Below are positions 1-7,959 of a DNA stretch of 38,030 nucleotides, in pieces. This DNA comes from Bacteroidaceae bacterium (GTDB lineage Bacteria; Bacteroidota; Bacteroidia; Bacteroidales; Bacteroidaceae), in assembly GCA_024401115.1 (NCBI GenBank), contig JAKSLP010000030.1:1-38030 (forward strand). Reading direction: 5' to 3'. The notes under the pieces are model-generated. The model was not told the DNA's origin. It saw only the letters and a program-made list of their open reading frames with translations, and ran no database searches. Position numbers and translations under genes: made by a program. Every line of letters begins with the position of its first letter. Within the stretch, counting starts at the first letter, position 1.

Positions 1-1021
1 ACTGCAGTTCCTTAACCAGTTTTGTGCGTGGCTCCTTGTAAGGAATATCCACCTCGATACCAACCATCAGGCCCACACCGCGCACATCAACAACGTGAGG
101 AAGGTTGGCTGCTTTCAGTTGCTCCATCAGGTAAGCACCTACTTCAGCGGCATTCTCAACCAGTTTCTCACTCTCAATAACATCCAAAACAGCCAAAGCT
201 CCGGCACATGCCAGATGATTGCCACCAAAGGTGGTACCCAACTGACCGTATACAGGAGTAAACTTAGGACTGATCAGAACGCCACCCATTGGGAATCCGT
301 TGGCAATGCCCTTGGCCACAGTAATGATATCGGGCTTAACATCCAGATGCTGGTGAGCAAAGAACTTACCGCTACGGCCGTAACCGCACTGAATCTCATC
401 GCAAATCAAGACGGTGTTATATTTATCGCAAAGAATGCGAATCTCCTGCAGGAACTCGGCAGAAACCATTCGGATGCCGCCAACACCCTGAATGCACTCC
501 AGGATTACAGCACAAACATCGCCCTTCTCCAACTCTGCCTTCCATGCTTCGATATCGTTCAATGGCAAATAAGTAACGTGGCCATTGGCATTGATAGGAG
601 CAATGATCTTTGGGTTTGCTGTAGCTTCAACAGCCAATGAAGTGCGGCCGTGGAATGCTTTCTGCAGAGACAGTACACGTGTGCGGCCGTTGTAGAAAGA
701 AGCCAGCTTCAGTGCATTCTCATTAGCCTCTGCACCGCTGTTAATCAAGAACAACTGATAATCGTCATAACCGCAAACCTTACCCAAACGGGCTGCCAGC
801 TGCTGCTGCAATGGGTTGATAACAGAGTTGCTATAAAATCCCAGCTTATTCAGCTGGTTGGTCATACACTCTACATAATGAGGATGGCAGTGACCAATGC
901 TGATAACGGCATGGCCTCCGTAAAGGTCCAGATATTCCTGACCTTTGTCATCCCATACATGACATCCCTTTCCGTGATCGATGGCAATATCGAACAAAGG
1001 GTATACATCAAATAACTTCAT
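1..1021 (-). CDS. argD: N-acyl-L-ornithine aminotransferase (partial, C-terminus beyond window)
   Basis: PLP-dependent class III aminotransferase. It makes N-acylornithine from the acylglutamate semialdehyde produced by ArgC, using glutamate as amino donor, in the cytoplasm. The protein begins MKLFDVYPLFDIAI and about 340 residues are inside the window; the family is about 375 residues, so only the last few dozen are missing. Visible family signatures are NSGAEANENALKLA (phosphate-binding region), ILECIQGVGGI, ICDEIQCGYGRSG (the Asp that contacts the PLP ring nitrogen) and ITVAKGIANGFPMGG, whose Lys is the Schiff-base residue. It lies 29 nt after argC and is the last visible gene of the argR-GNAT-argG-argC-argD operon. 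In Bacteroides relatives the intermediates are N-succinylated, so the substrate could be N-succinyl- rather than N-acetylornithine. The aminotransferase assignment is secure; the acyl group is inference. Confidence 0.95.
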   Translation of the reverse strand, partial: MKLFDVYPLFDIAIDHGKGCHVWDDKGQEYLDLYGGHAVISIGHCHPHYVECMTNQLNKLGFYSNSVINPLQQQLAARLGKVCGYDDYQLFLINSGAEANENALKLASFYNGRTRVLSLQKAFHGRTSLAVEATANPKIIAPINANGHVTYLPLNDIEAWKAELEKGDVCAVILECIQGVGGIRMVSAEFLQEIRILCDKYNTVLICDEIQCGYGRSGKFFAHQHLDVKPDIITVAKGIANGFPMGGVLISPKFTPVYGQLGTTFGGNHLACAGALAVLDVIESEKLVENAAEVGAYLMEQLKAANLPHVVDVRGVGLMVGIEVDIPYKEPRTKLVKELQ

Positions 1022-1050
1022 ATCTTATCAATAGTGACAAACGTCAGGCA

Positions 1051-2088
1051 TCAGAAAGCATTTGCCTTCAGGTTCAATCCCATGCGCTCGTCTAAGTTAA
1101 ACATCAGATTCATGTTTTGAACAGCCTGTCCTACAGCACCCTTCAGTAAGTTGTCAATCATACAGGTGATAACAGCCTTGTTGCCAAACTTATCGATATG
1201 TACCAAAGCTTTGTTGGTGTTTACCACCTGCTTCAGGTCTAAAGCCTTGTCAATGTAATGGGTAAAGACTGCATCCTGATAGAACGTCTTGTACATGTCG
1301 GCCAGTTGCTCCTGAGTTGGATTGGTTGCTGTACCTTCCTCACCGTCAAACTTAACTACTTCAGTACAGAAGATACCACGTGCAAAATCACCACGGTAAG
1401 GGATGAAATCGATGGTAATATCATCGCCAGCAGGCTGAGCTACCAAGGTATCGATGACTGCTGGTGCAGATGCAGGACGAAGTTCGTTCAAACTCTGGCA
1501 AATCTCATGCAGATGCTGGTGGGTGAACACCTTGTATACACTCATGTTGTTGTTGCGCCATGAGAAATGAGTGGTGGCACCTGGTTTCTGTCCGGCACCG
1601 GTACTTCCGGTAATGGCGTTGACACTGACATCATGCTTCAGCAGACCGGCTTTCGCCAGTGGCAGCAAACCGAGCTGAACACAGGTGGCAAAGCAACCGG
1701 GATTAGCCAGATGATTGCACTGCTTGATGATGTCCTTATGGGTTTCAGGAAGACCATACACATAATCATGAGTAGGAGCCGCAATTCTGAAATCCTGAGC
1801 CAAGTCGATGATTTTCACGTTCTCAGGGATGGTGTGCTCCTTCAGAAATGCTTCACTCTTACCGTGACCAAAGCAGAAAAATACCACATCTACCTGATCG
1901 AATGGCATCTCAGATGAGAAGGTCAGCTCGGTTTCACCCAGCAGACCCTCATGCACATCATAAACCTTGTTGCCTGCATTGCTTTCGCTGTTGGCAAAAA
2001 CAATCTCAGCTTCCGGATGATTTATCAGCAGACGGATCAGCTCACCTCCGGTATAGCCGGCAGCACCTAAAATTCCTACCTTCACCAT
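1051..2088 (-). CDS. argC: N-acetyl-gamma-glutamyl-phosphate reductase
   Basis: NADPH-dependent reduction of N-acyl-glutamyl 5-phosphate to the semialdehyde, the third step of arginine synthesis. The 345-residue length is normal. The N-terminal dinucleotide-binding motif GILGAAGYTGGE is at residues 5-16. The catalytic cysteine is in NPGCFATC (Cys132), and TGSTGAGQKPG and a conserved His region (THQHLHEI) follow. An in-frame start 14 codons upstream exists, but those codons overlap the end of argG and encode nothing family-like. The chosen ATG gives the canonical MVKVGILGAAGYTG start and sits 4 nt after the argG stop, which suggests translational coupling. It works directly with the upstream kinase ArgB, which is not in this window, and with ArgD downstream. 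Confidence 0.97.
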   Translation of the reverse strand: MVKVGILGAAGYTGGELIRLLINHPEAEIVFANSESNAGNKVYDVHEGLLGETELTFSSEMPFDQVDVVFFCFGHGKSEAFLKEHTIPENVKIIDLAQDFRIAAPTHDYVYGLPETHKDIIKQCNHLANPGCFATCVQLGLLPLAKAGLLKHDVSVNAITGSTGAGQKPGATTHFSWRNNNMSVYKVFTHQHLHEICQSLNELRPASAPAVIDTLVAQPAGDDITIDFIPYRGDFARGIFCTEVVKFDGEEGTATNPTQEQLADMYKTFYQDAVFTHYIDKALDLKQVVNTNKALVHIDKFGNKAVITCMIDNLLKGAVGQAVQNMNLMFNLDERMGLNLKANAF

Positions 2089-2092
2089 TGGC

Positions 2093-3298
2093 TTATCTTT
2101 CCTCGTCTGGGTGTGCCAGATAGTAAGCACGCAGTGCTGTAGAAGTTACCTTGATAAAGCCCTTTGCATCATCGCTGCTCCAAGCCTTAGCGGTTTCACC
2201 GTATTCGCCCAGTTTGTTCTTAACCAGGTCATTTGGAGAATCCACACCGACGGTCTGGAATCCCAATGGACGCAATTCCAGGGTAACCTCACCGGTTACG
2301 TTGCGCTGGCTGCTTGCCAACATGGCCTCGATATCTGGCATGACTGGCTCCAAGTACTGGCTCTCGTGCAGGAACATTCCATACCAGTTGCTTACCTGAT
2401 CCTTCCAGTATTGCTGCCACTTAGACAGAGTATATTTCTCCAGGAAACGGTGTGCACCGATAATCAGCATAGGAGCGGCAGCCTCAAAGCCTACACGGCC
2501 CTTGATACCGATGATGGTATCACCTACATGACAGTCACGGCCGATACCGTATGCTGCACCAATAGCTTCAACAGCCTGGATAGCCTTGATCTTATCGTCA
2601 TAGTGCTCTCCGTTGACACTGCACAGCTCACCCTTCTCAAAGCCCAGCTTCAGCAGCTCTGGTCCTTCCTTGGTAGGGTGTTTCAGGTATGCGCTTTCTG
2701 GCAGACCCTGCTTGCTGTCCAGAATCTCGCCGCCACAGATACTGGTACCCCAAATACCTACGTTGTAACTGTACTTCAGCTTGGTGAAGTCTGCAAAGTA
2801 ACCGTTGGCATTCAAGTAGTCAACCTCCTCCTTACGGCTCAGGTTGTAGTCGCGTGTCAGGGTGATGATTTCCACACCTGGACACATTACCAGGAAGGTC
2901 ATATCAAAACGAATCTGGTCATTACCTGCACCAGTAGAACCGTGTGCAATGGCGCTTGCGCCAATCTCCTTGGCATAGCGTGCAATGGCCAATGCCTGGA
3001 AAATACGCTCAGAGCTTACTGAAATAGGGTAGCAGTTGTTACGCAGTACATTACCGTATACCATGTACTTCAAACTCTTCTCGTAGTATTCCTGGGTAAC
3101 ATCCAAGGTAACATATTTGGTTGCACCTAATTTATATGCATTTTCCTCATTGGTCTTCAACTGTTCTGCACTGAAACCGCCAGTGTTGGCACATGCAGCA
3201 TAAACTTCGTATCCTTTTTCCTTTGCCAGATACATTACAGTATAAGATGTATCCAAACCGCCGCTAAATGCGACAACAACCTTTTTCTTCTCTTCCAT
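2093..3298 (-). CDS. argG: Argininosuccinate synthase
   Basis: ATP-dependent condensation of citrulline and aspartate to argininosuccinate. The 401-residue length is typical. The PP-loop for ATP pyrophosphate binding, AFSGGLDTS, is at residues 10-18. Further family segments include IAHGSTGAGNDQIRFD (citrulline/ATP contacts) and GIWGTSICGGE. It lies 25 nt after the GNAT gene and 4 nt before argC in the arginine operon. Its citrulline substrate requires deacylation of the acyl-citrulline made by the carbamoyltransferase at 6954-7916; the deacylase is not in this window, nor is argH. No sign of damage. Confidence 0.96.
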   Translation of the reverse strand: MEEKKKVVVAFSGGLDTSYTVMYLAKEKGYEVYAACANTGGFSAEQLKTNEENAYKLGATKYVTLDVTQEYYEKSLKYMVYGNVLRNNCYPISVSSERIFQALAIARYAKEIGASAIAHGSTGAGNDQIRFDMTFLVMCPGVEIITLTRDYNLSRKEEVDYLNANGYFADFTKLKYSYNVGIWGTSICGGEILDSKQGLPESAYLKHPTKEGPELLKLGFEKGELCSVNGEHYDDKIKAIQAVEAIGAAYGIGRDCHVGDTIIGIKGRVGFEAAAPMLIIGAHRFLEKYTLSKWQQYWKDQVSNWYGMFLHESQYLEPVMPDIEAMLASSQRNVTGEVTLELRPLGFQTVGVDSPNDLVKNKLGEYGETAKAWSSDDAKGFIKVTSTALRAYYLAHPDEER

Positions 3299-3323
3299 TA
3301 TATATCGATTTTTTATTTACTAT

Positions 3324-3950
3324 TTACATTACTCCTCTTTTTGTCAGCACCTTGATGACATCTTGGAACACCTCGATTGGAGTTGGCTCTCCTTTGTGCT
3401 TCTTTGGATCATACAACATGCCGGTGCAAATACAGAACTTGCGCTGTTTCATCTGAAGGATTGGGAAATTCGTACAACCCTCGCAACCGCGCCAAAATGC
3501 CTCATCATCTGTGAGTTGCTGGAAAGAAACCGGATAATATCCCAATTGTGTATTCATCTTCATCACAGCATCACCGCTGGTCAGTGAGAAGATCTTAGCT
3601 TCAGGCCAACGGACACGTGCCAGTGTAAAGGTATAATCCTTGATTCGCTTGGCTAATCCATATCCTTGATAATCAGGGTGAACAATAAGTCCCGATGTGG
3701 TGACATATTCTTTGTTACCCCAAGTTTCAATATAGCTGAATCCGGCAAATACATCTCCATGAAGAGCAATAACCGCCTTGCTTTCTTTCATTTTGGTGGC
3801 TACATATTCATGAGTACGCTCAGCGATACCGGTTCCACGTTTCTTGGCTGCCTCCCGGATGGTATCCAGGATGGTGTCTACATACTTCTCGTGAGAAGCA
3901 TCTGCCACCAAGACTTCAATGTGTGGAATTTCTTCTGTGTTCTTATCCAT
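3324..3950 (-). CDS. GNAT acyltransferase, probable N-acylglutamate synthase
   Basis: 208-residue single-domain GNAT N-acyltransferase. The acyl-CoA pyrophosphate-binding loop is visible as VHPDYQGYGLAKRI (QGYGLA at 95-100), preceded by the SGLIV beta strand. It has a small C-terminal extension with clustered cysteines (CEGC, CICTG). It sits between argR and argG with 13 and 25 nt gaps, so it is almost certainly co-transcribed. Classical argA and argJ are absent from the window. Known for the family: Bacteroides arginine clusters carry a GNAT protein at this position that supplies the first step, and Bacteroides uses succinylated intermediates. Inference: it acylates glutamate with acetyl- or succinyl-CoA. 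The GNAT fold is secure, the substrate less so. Confidence 0.75.
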   Translation of the reverse strand: MDKNTEEIPHIEVLVADASHEKYVDTILDTIREAAKKRGTGIAERTHEYVATKMKESKAVIALHGDVFAGFSYIETWGNKEYVTTSGLIVHPDYQGYGLAKRIKDYTFTLARVRWPEAKIFSLTSGDAVMKMNTQLGYYPVSFQQLTDDEAFWRGCEGCTNFPILQMKQRKFCICTGMLYDPKKHKGEPTPIEVFQDVIKVLTKRGVM

Positions 3951-3963
3951 TTCCTAATTATAA

Positions 3964-4443
3964 TTAACGAATTCCTGGAATCAGTTTTTCCAAACCGTGA
4001 ATCAGTTGAATTCGGCTTGATCTTTCCTTCATGATGAGCATGATGGTGTCGTCTCCGGCAATGGTGCCGCAAACCTCTTCCAAGTTTAATGCATCAATAT
4101 CATAAGCCAGACTGCTGGCATAGCCAGGACGTGTCTTTATTACGGCAATATTACCGGAGAATACAATGCTCTGGAAACCCACGTTGCGTGGCGAGTTGTC
4201 ATCGTCCTGCCAGGGGGTGTTTACTCTCTTATACAGTGTATTGTTTGGTAATACATAAACATACTTTCCGCCCATGGTTGCAGCTTTGGCTACCTTCAAC
4301 TGTTTCAAGTCGCGTGAGAGTGTTGCCTGGGTCAGGTTGAAACCTTCATTTTCCAGCTCAACTCTCAATTCTTCCTGGCTGCCAATTTCCTTGGTAGAGA
4401 TAATCAGTTTGATGGTGTCAAGTCTCTTGTTCTTATTTTTCAT
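3964..4443 (-). CDS. argR: Arginine repressor ArgR
   Basis: Arginine-responsive transcription regulator, 159 residues, matching the family. The N-terminal winged helix-turn-helix (residues 1-70) has the diagnostic recognition segment LTQATLSRDLKQLKV. The C-terminal oligomerisation and arginine-binding domain contains GTIAGDDT (126-133), the conserved GT(I/V)AGDDT motif with the Asp pair that contacts arginine. It is the first gene of the arginine operon and is divergent from proB. It therefore probably regulates its own operon and possibly proBA-argF' through the shared 180-bp intergenic region. Start MKNKNKRLDTIK fits the family. Confidence 0.95.
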   Translation of the reverse strand: MKNKNKRLDTIKLIISTKEIGSQEELRVELENEGFNLTQATLSRDLKQLKVAKAATMGGKYVYVLPNNTLYKRVNTPWQDDDNSPRNVGFQSIVFSGNIAVIKTRPGYASSLAYDIDALNLEEVCGTIAGDDTIMLIMKERSSRIQLIHGLEKLIPGIR

Positions 4444-4474
4444 ACTCTCTGTATTACTTGTTTTTTTGGAAGTG

Positions 4475-4504
4475 CAAAATTACACATTATTTCAATTGGT
4501 CAAG
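4475..4504 (-). promoter_or_regulatory. Promoter of the arginine operon
   Basis: On the minus strand TAATTTTG (4475-4482) is an exact match to the Bacteroidetes -7 element TAnnTTTG. CTTG at 4501-4504 lies 18 nt upstream and is one base off the -33 TTTG. It points into argR with a leader of about 25 nt. Confidence 0.6.
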
Positions 4505-4598
4505 CCTTTTTGCGACTAAATATTCATAAATATTGGTATTTTTATGCTTGATATGCGCTTTTAATGCGTATGAATAGTAGTTTCAACGAAAAAAGCAG

Positions 4599-4606
4599 TA
4601 ATTTTG
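4599..4606 (+). promoter_or_regulatory. -7 element for proB-proA-argF'
   Basis: TAATTTTG matches TAnnTTTG exactly and lies 17 nt before the proB ATG. No clear TTTG is present at the -33 spacing, so the operon may need an activator or be weakly expressed. Confidence 0.5.
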
Positions 4607-4623
4607 AACCTTGAATAGTATAT

Positions 4624-5697
4624 ATGATGTATAAGAGAGTAATTGTTAAGATTGGAAGTAATGTTTTAACGCGACCAGATGGAACTTTGGATGTGACCCG
4701 GATGTCATCGCTGGTGGACCAGGTGGCTGAATTGCGCAAATCGGGCATTGAGGTGGTCTTGATTTCCTCGGGTGCTGTTGCCAGCGGACGCAGTGAACTT
4801 AAGGTCTCTTCCAAAATGGATGCTGTCGACCAGCGTCAGCTGTTCTCGGCCATCGGCCAGGTAAAGTTAATCAACCGTTACTACGAATTGTTCCGTGACC
4901 ACCAAATCTCAGTCGGTCAGGTGCTGACTATGAAGGAAAGTTTCGGAACCCGTCGTCATTACCTGAATCAGCGCAATTGTATGGAAGTGATGTTGGCCAA
5001 TGGGGTGATTCCCATTGTGAATGAGAACGACACGGTTTCTGTGACAGAGTTGATGTTTACGGATAATGATGAACTTAGCGGTTTGGTGGCATCTATGCTT
5101 AATGCCGATGCACTTATTATCTTGAGTAATATCGATGGCATCTTTGATGGTTCCCCTAAGGATCCTGCCAGCAGGATTATCCGGGAAGTCGAGCCTGACC
5201 GTGATTTGTCTGCTTACATTCAGACCGAGAAGTCCGGCTTTGGACGTGGTGGCATGATTACCAAATGTGGTATTGCCAGAAAAGTGGCAGATGAAGGTGT
5301 TGCCGTGTTTATCGCCAATGGAAAGAAAGATCGTATTTTGGTTGATCTGGTGAATAGTCCAGAATCTACCCTTTGTACCCGCTTCTTGCCAGGGCGTGAT
5401 GTGTCGAGTGTCAAGAAGTGGATAGCGCACAGCACAGGCTTTGCCAAAGGCAGCATTCAGCTGAATGCCAAGGCTGTTTCTGCTGTTTGTGGCAATAAGG
5501 CTGTAAGTGTCTTGCCCGTAGGAGTGGTTCAGGTCAACGGTGACTTCGAGAAGGACGATATTATCGGTATTCTGGATGAGAACGGTATTCAGATAGGAGT
5601 GGGAAAATCATCCTATGACAGTGTGGAAGCCCGTGCCGTGATGGGCAAGCACGACCAGCGTGCGTTGATTCATTATGATTATTTGTGTTTGGAATGA
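4624..5697 (+). CDS. proB: Glutamate 5-kinase
   Basis: First step of proline synthesis: ATP-dependent phosphorylation of glutamate to glutamyl 5-phosphate. 357 residues. The N-terminal amino-acid-kinase domain begins [12 protein letters not shown] and includes [22 protein letters not shown] and [10 protein letters not shown], all characteristic of ProB. The C-terminal about 80 residues (from roughly residue 275) form a PUA domain starting SIQLNAKAV. Two adjacent ATGs (4624 and 4627) are possible; the first is used. Its stop overlaps the proA start (ATGA), so the two enzymes that channel the labile glutamyl phosphate are translationally coupled. Feedback inhibition by proline through the kinase domain is usual for the family. 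Confidence 0.96.
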   Translation: MMYKRVIVKIGSNVLTRPDGTLDVTRMSSLVDQVAELRKSGIEVVLISSGAVASGRSELKVSSKMDAVDQRQLFSAIGQVKLINRYYELFRDHQISVGQVLTMKESFGTRRHYLNQRNCMEVMLANGVIPIVNENDTVSVTELMFTDNDELSGLVASMLNADALIILSNIDGIFDGSPKDPASRIIREVEPDRDLSAYIQTEKSGFGRGGMITKCGIARKVADEGVAVFIANGKKDRILVDLVNSPESTLCTRFLPGRDVSSVKKWIAHSTGFAKGSIQLNAKAVSAVCGNKAVSVLPVGVVQVNGDFEKDDIIGILDENGIQIGVGKSSYDSVEARAVMGKHDQRALIHYDYLCLE

Positions 5698-6935
5698 GAG
5701 AGTTGTTTGAAAGAGTACAGGCAGCCAGCCGTAGCCTGGCAATGGTTAGCGATAGCTTGGTAAATTCGGTTTTGGAGGAGATAGCGGATGAACTTCTGAA
5801 GCATAAGAAGGATATTTTGGATGCCAACCTGCAGGATTTGAGCCGGATGGATGAAAGTAATCCTTTGTATGACCGTTTGAAGTTGACAGAGGCGCGTGTT
5901 GAGGCTATTGCTTCGGATACACGTCATGTGGCCACATTGGAGTCTCCTTTGGATAGAGTGCTTAAGCACTATACCTTGCCGAATGGATTGGACATGACCC
6001 GCATCAGTGTACCTTTTGGGGTGATAGGAGTGATTTATGAAGCCCGCCCCAATGTGACCGTGGATGTGGTCTCACTATGTCTGAAAAGTGGGAATGCCTG
6101 TATATTAAAAGGAGGCAAGGATGCAGACGATACCAACCGGGCTTTGGTTCTGTTGATCAGGTCGGTGTTAAGCCGGAAGGGATTGAACCCGGATGCCGTA
6201 TTGTTGATGCCGGCCACTCACGAGGCCACTGCGCAACTGTTAAGTGCCGTAGGCTATGTGGATTTGGTGATTCCACGTGGCAGCAGCAGACTGATTCAGT
6301 TTGTTCGTGAAAATGCTAAAGTACCGGTCATCGAGACGGGTGCGGGCATCTGCCATTGTTATTTTGATGAGTATGGCGATGTGCATAAAGGCGCATCTAT
6401 TATTAATAATGCTAAGACACGAAGAGTCAGTGTTTGCAATGCTTTGGATTGCCTGGTGGTTCATGCGGCCCGCTTGGTGGATTTGCCTATGCTTTGTGCA
6501 CCACTTCAGGAGAGTAATGTGCTTATTTATGCAGACGAGCCGTCAATGATGGCACTGTCCGGCAGTTATCCGGCACATCTGCTTAAGGAAGCAACCTCAG
6601 AGAGCTTCGGCACTGAGTTCCTGTCCTACACGATGGCTATCAAAACGGTAGCTTCCATGGATGAGGCACTGGGGCATATCCGCAAGAACAGTTCCAAGCA
6701 CAGTGAGAGCATTGTTACGGAGGATACCATGCGCGCTGAACAGTTTATCCGCAGTGTAGATGCTGCCTGTGTATACACCAATGCTCCAACATCATTCACT
6801 GATGGTGCCCAGTTTGGCTTGGGTGCGGAAATTGGTATCAGTACCCAGAAACTGCATGCCCGCGGACCTATGGCATTGGAGGAACTGACCACCTATAAAT
6901 GGGTGATTAGAGGTGATGGACAAATTAGAAGTTAA
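5694..6935 (+). CDS. proA: Gamma-glutamyl phosphate reductase (glutamate-5-semialdehyde dehydrogenase)
   Basis: NADPH-dependent reduction of glutamyl 5-phosphate to glutamate-5-semialdehyde. 413 residues from the ATG that overlaps the proB TGA; a GTG three codons upstream also exists inside proB but is less likely. Family landmarks are [42 protein letters not shown] and the catalytic cysteine in [12 protein letters not shown] (Cys248). [18 protein letters not shown] near the C-terminus is the conserved end of the family. It is followed 18 nt later by the acyl-ornithine carbamoyltransferase gene. Confidence 0.96.
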   Translation: MRELFERVQAASRSLAMVSDSLVNSVLEEIADELLKHKKDILDANLQDLSRMDESNPLYDRLKLTEARVEAIASDTRHVATLESPLDRVLKHYTLPNGLDMTRISVPFGVIGVIYEARPNVTVDVVSLCLKSGNACILKGGKDADDTNRALVLLIRSVLSRKGLNPDAVLLMPATHEATAQLLSAVGYVDLVIPRGSSRLIQFVRENAKVPVIETGAGICHCYFDEYGDVHKGASIINNAKTRRVSVCNALDCLVVHAARLVDLPMLCAPLQESNVLIYADEPSMMALSGSYPAHLLKEATSESFGTEFLSYTMAIKTVASMDEALGHIRKNSSKHSESIVTEDTMRAEQFIRSVDAACVYTNAPTSFTDGAQFGLGAEIGISTQKLHARGPMALEELTTYKWVIRGDGQIRS

Positions 6936-6953
6936 TTTAATATATAGAATAAA

Positions 6954-7916
6954 ATGAAGACATTTACAAACGTAATGGACATTGGCGATCTGTCTCAGGC
7001 ATTGGCCGAGGCACAGTTGATCAAGAAGGATCGCTATCAGTTTGAACACCTGGGTAAGCATAAGACCTGCCTGCTGATCTTCTTCAATAACAGTTTGCGT
7101 ACCCGTCTGAGCACCCAGAAGGCTGCCCGTAATCTGGGTATGGATGTTATCGTTCTGGATGTTAATCAGGGTGCATGGAAACTGGAGACTGAGCGTGGCG
7201 TGATTATGGATGGCGACAAGAGTGAGCATCTGCTGGAGGCTATTCCTGTGATGTCCAACTATTGCGATATCATCGGTGTTCGCAGCTTTGCCCGCTTCGA
7301 GAGCCGTGAGGATGATTATACCGAGAAGATTCTGAATCAGTTTATCAAGTATAGCGGTAAGCCTGTATTCTCTATGGAGGCAGCTACCGGTCATCCGCTT
7401 CAGGCATTTGCTGATTTGATTACCATCGAGGAGCATAAGCGTACCCAGCGTCCTAAGGTGGTATTGACTTGGGCTCCTCATCCAAAGGCATTGCCTCAGG
7501 CTGTTCCTAATTCATTTGCTGATTGGATGAACGAGGCAGATGTAGATTTTGTAATCACTCATCCTGAAGGTTATGAACTGGATCCTAAGTTCGTTCGTGG
7601 TGCCAAGGTAGAGTATGACCAGAAGAAGGCTTTCGAGGGTGCTGAGTTTATCTATGCCAAGAACTGGGCATGTCCAGGTGTGACTAATCCTGCTGATTAT
7701 GGCAAGGTGCTGAGTAAGGATATGAGTTGGACGGTAGATACCGAGCACATGAGTTGGACCAACAACGCTTTCTTCATGCATTGTCTGCCTGTTCGTCGTA
7801 ACATGATTGTTACCGACGATGTGATTGAGGCTCCTACTTCATTGGTGATTCCAGAGGCAGCCAACCGCGAGATTTCGGCAACGGTGGTACTGAAGAGATT
7901 ACTGGAAAGCTTATAA
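6954..7916 (+). CDS. argF': N-acylornithine carbamoyltransferase (AOTCase/SOTCase family)
   Basis: Carbamoyl phosphate transfer to N-acetyl- or N-succinylornithine, the transcarbamylase branch used by Bacteroidetes and Xanthomonas instead of ornithine carbamoyltransferase. 320 residues. The carbamoyl-phosphate loop appears as NNSLRTRLST, and FMHCLPVRRN contains the HCLP motif. WAPHPKALPQAVPNS and AEFIYAKNW are typical of the acylornithine group rather than ordinary ArgF. In the 80s loop (MDGDKSEHLLEA) residue 90 is Ser. From memory of characterised enzymes, Bacteroides fragilis SOTCase has Pro90 and Xanthomonas AOTCase has Glu92 here, and this site controls acetyl versus succinyl preference. 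The acyl preference is therefore unclear. It is the last gene of proB-proA-argF' and ends at a strong bidirectional terminator. Confidence 0.92.
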   Translation: MKTFTNVMDIGDLSQALAEAQLIKKDRYQFEHLGKHKTCLLIFFNNSLRTRLSTQKAARNLGMDVIVLDVNQGAWKLETERGVIMDGDKSEHLLEAIPVMSNYCDIIGVRSFARFESREDDYTEKILNQFIKYSGKPVFSMEAATGHPLQAFADLITIEEHKRTQRPKVVLTWAPHPKALPQAVPNSFADWMNEADVDFVITHPEGYELDPKFVRGAKVEYDQKKAFEGAEFIYAKNWACPGVTNPADYGKVLSKDMSWTVDTEHMSWTNNAFFMHCLPVRRNMIVTDDVIEAPTSLVIPEAANREISATVVLKRLLESL

Positions 7917-7923
7917 TAGAAAG

Positions 7924-7956
7924 AAAAAGGTGCTTCGTTAGGAAGCACCTTTTTTT
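7924..7956. terminator. Bidirectional terminator between argF' and the TonB receptor
   Basis: Perfect 8-bp stem GGTGCTTC/GAAGCACC (7929-7936 and 7942-7949), 5-nt loop, A-run before and a run of seven T after. It serves the plus-strand proBA-argF' operon and the converging receptor gene. Confidence 0.9.
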
Positions 7957-7959
7957 ATT

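Larger units (their letters stand above)
4444..4623. promoter_or_regulatory. argR/proB divergent intergenic region with candidate ARG half-sites
   Basis: 180-bp non-coding, AT-rich region between two divergently transcribed operons. ATTCA at 4522-4526 and TGAAT at 4571-4575 match halves of the ARG-box consensus (TGAAT-N4-ATTCA) known from other phyla, but they are separated. Near 4571-4586 TGAAT is followed by TTTCA with one extra base of spacing. These are candidates only; the ArgR site in Bacteroidetes may differ. Confidence 0.35.

Noticed and set aside
2089..2130. Upstream start for argC extending it by 14 residues
   Set aside because: The extra residues overlap argG and are not family-like; the ATG at 2088 gives the canonical ArgC N-terminus.
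2111..3022. Long open frame (303 codons) on the plus strand opposite argG
   Set aside because: It is a codon-bias shadow of argG; the product has no recognisable domain and lies entirely inside a well-supported gene on the other strand.
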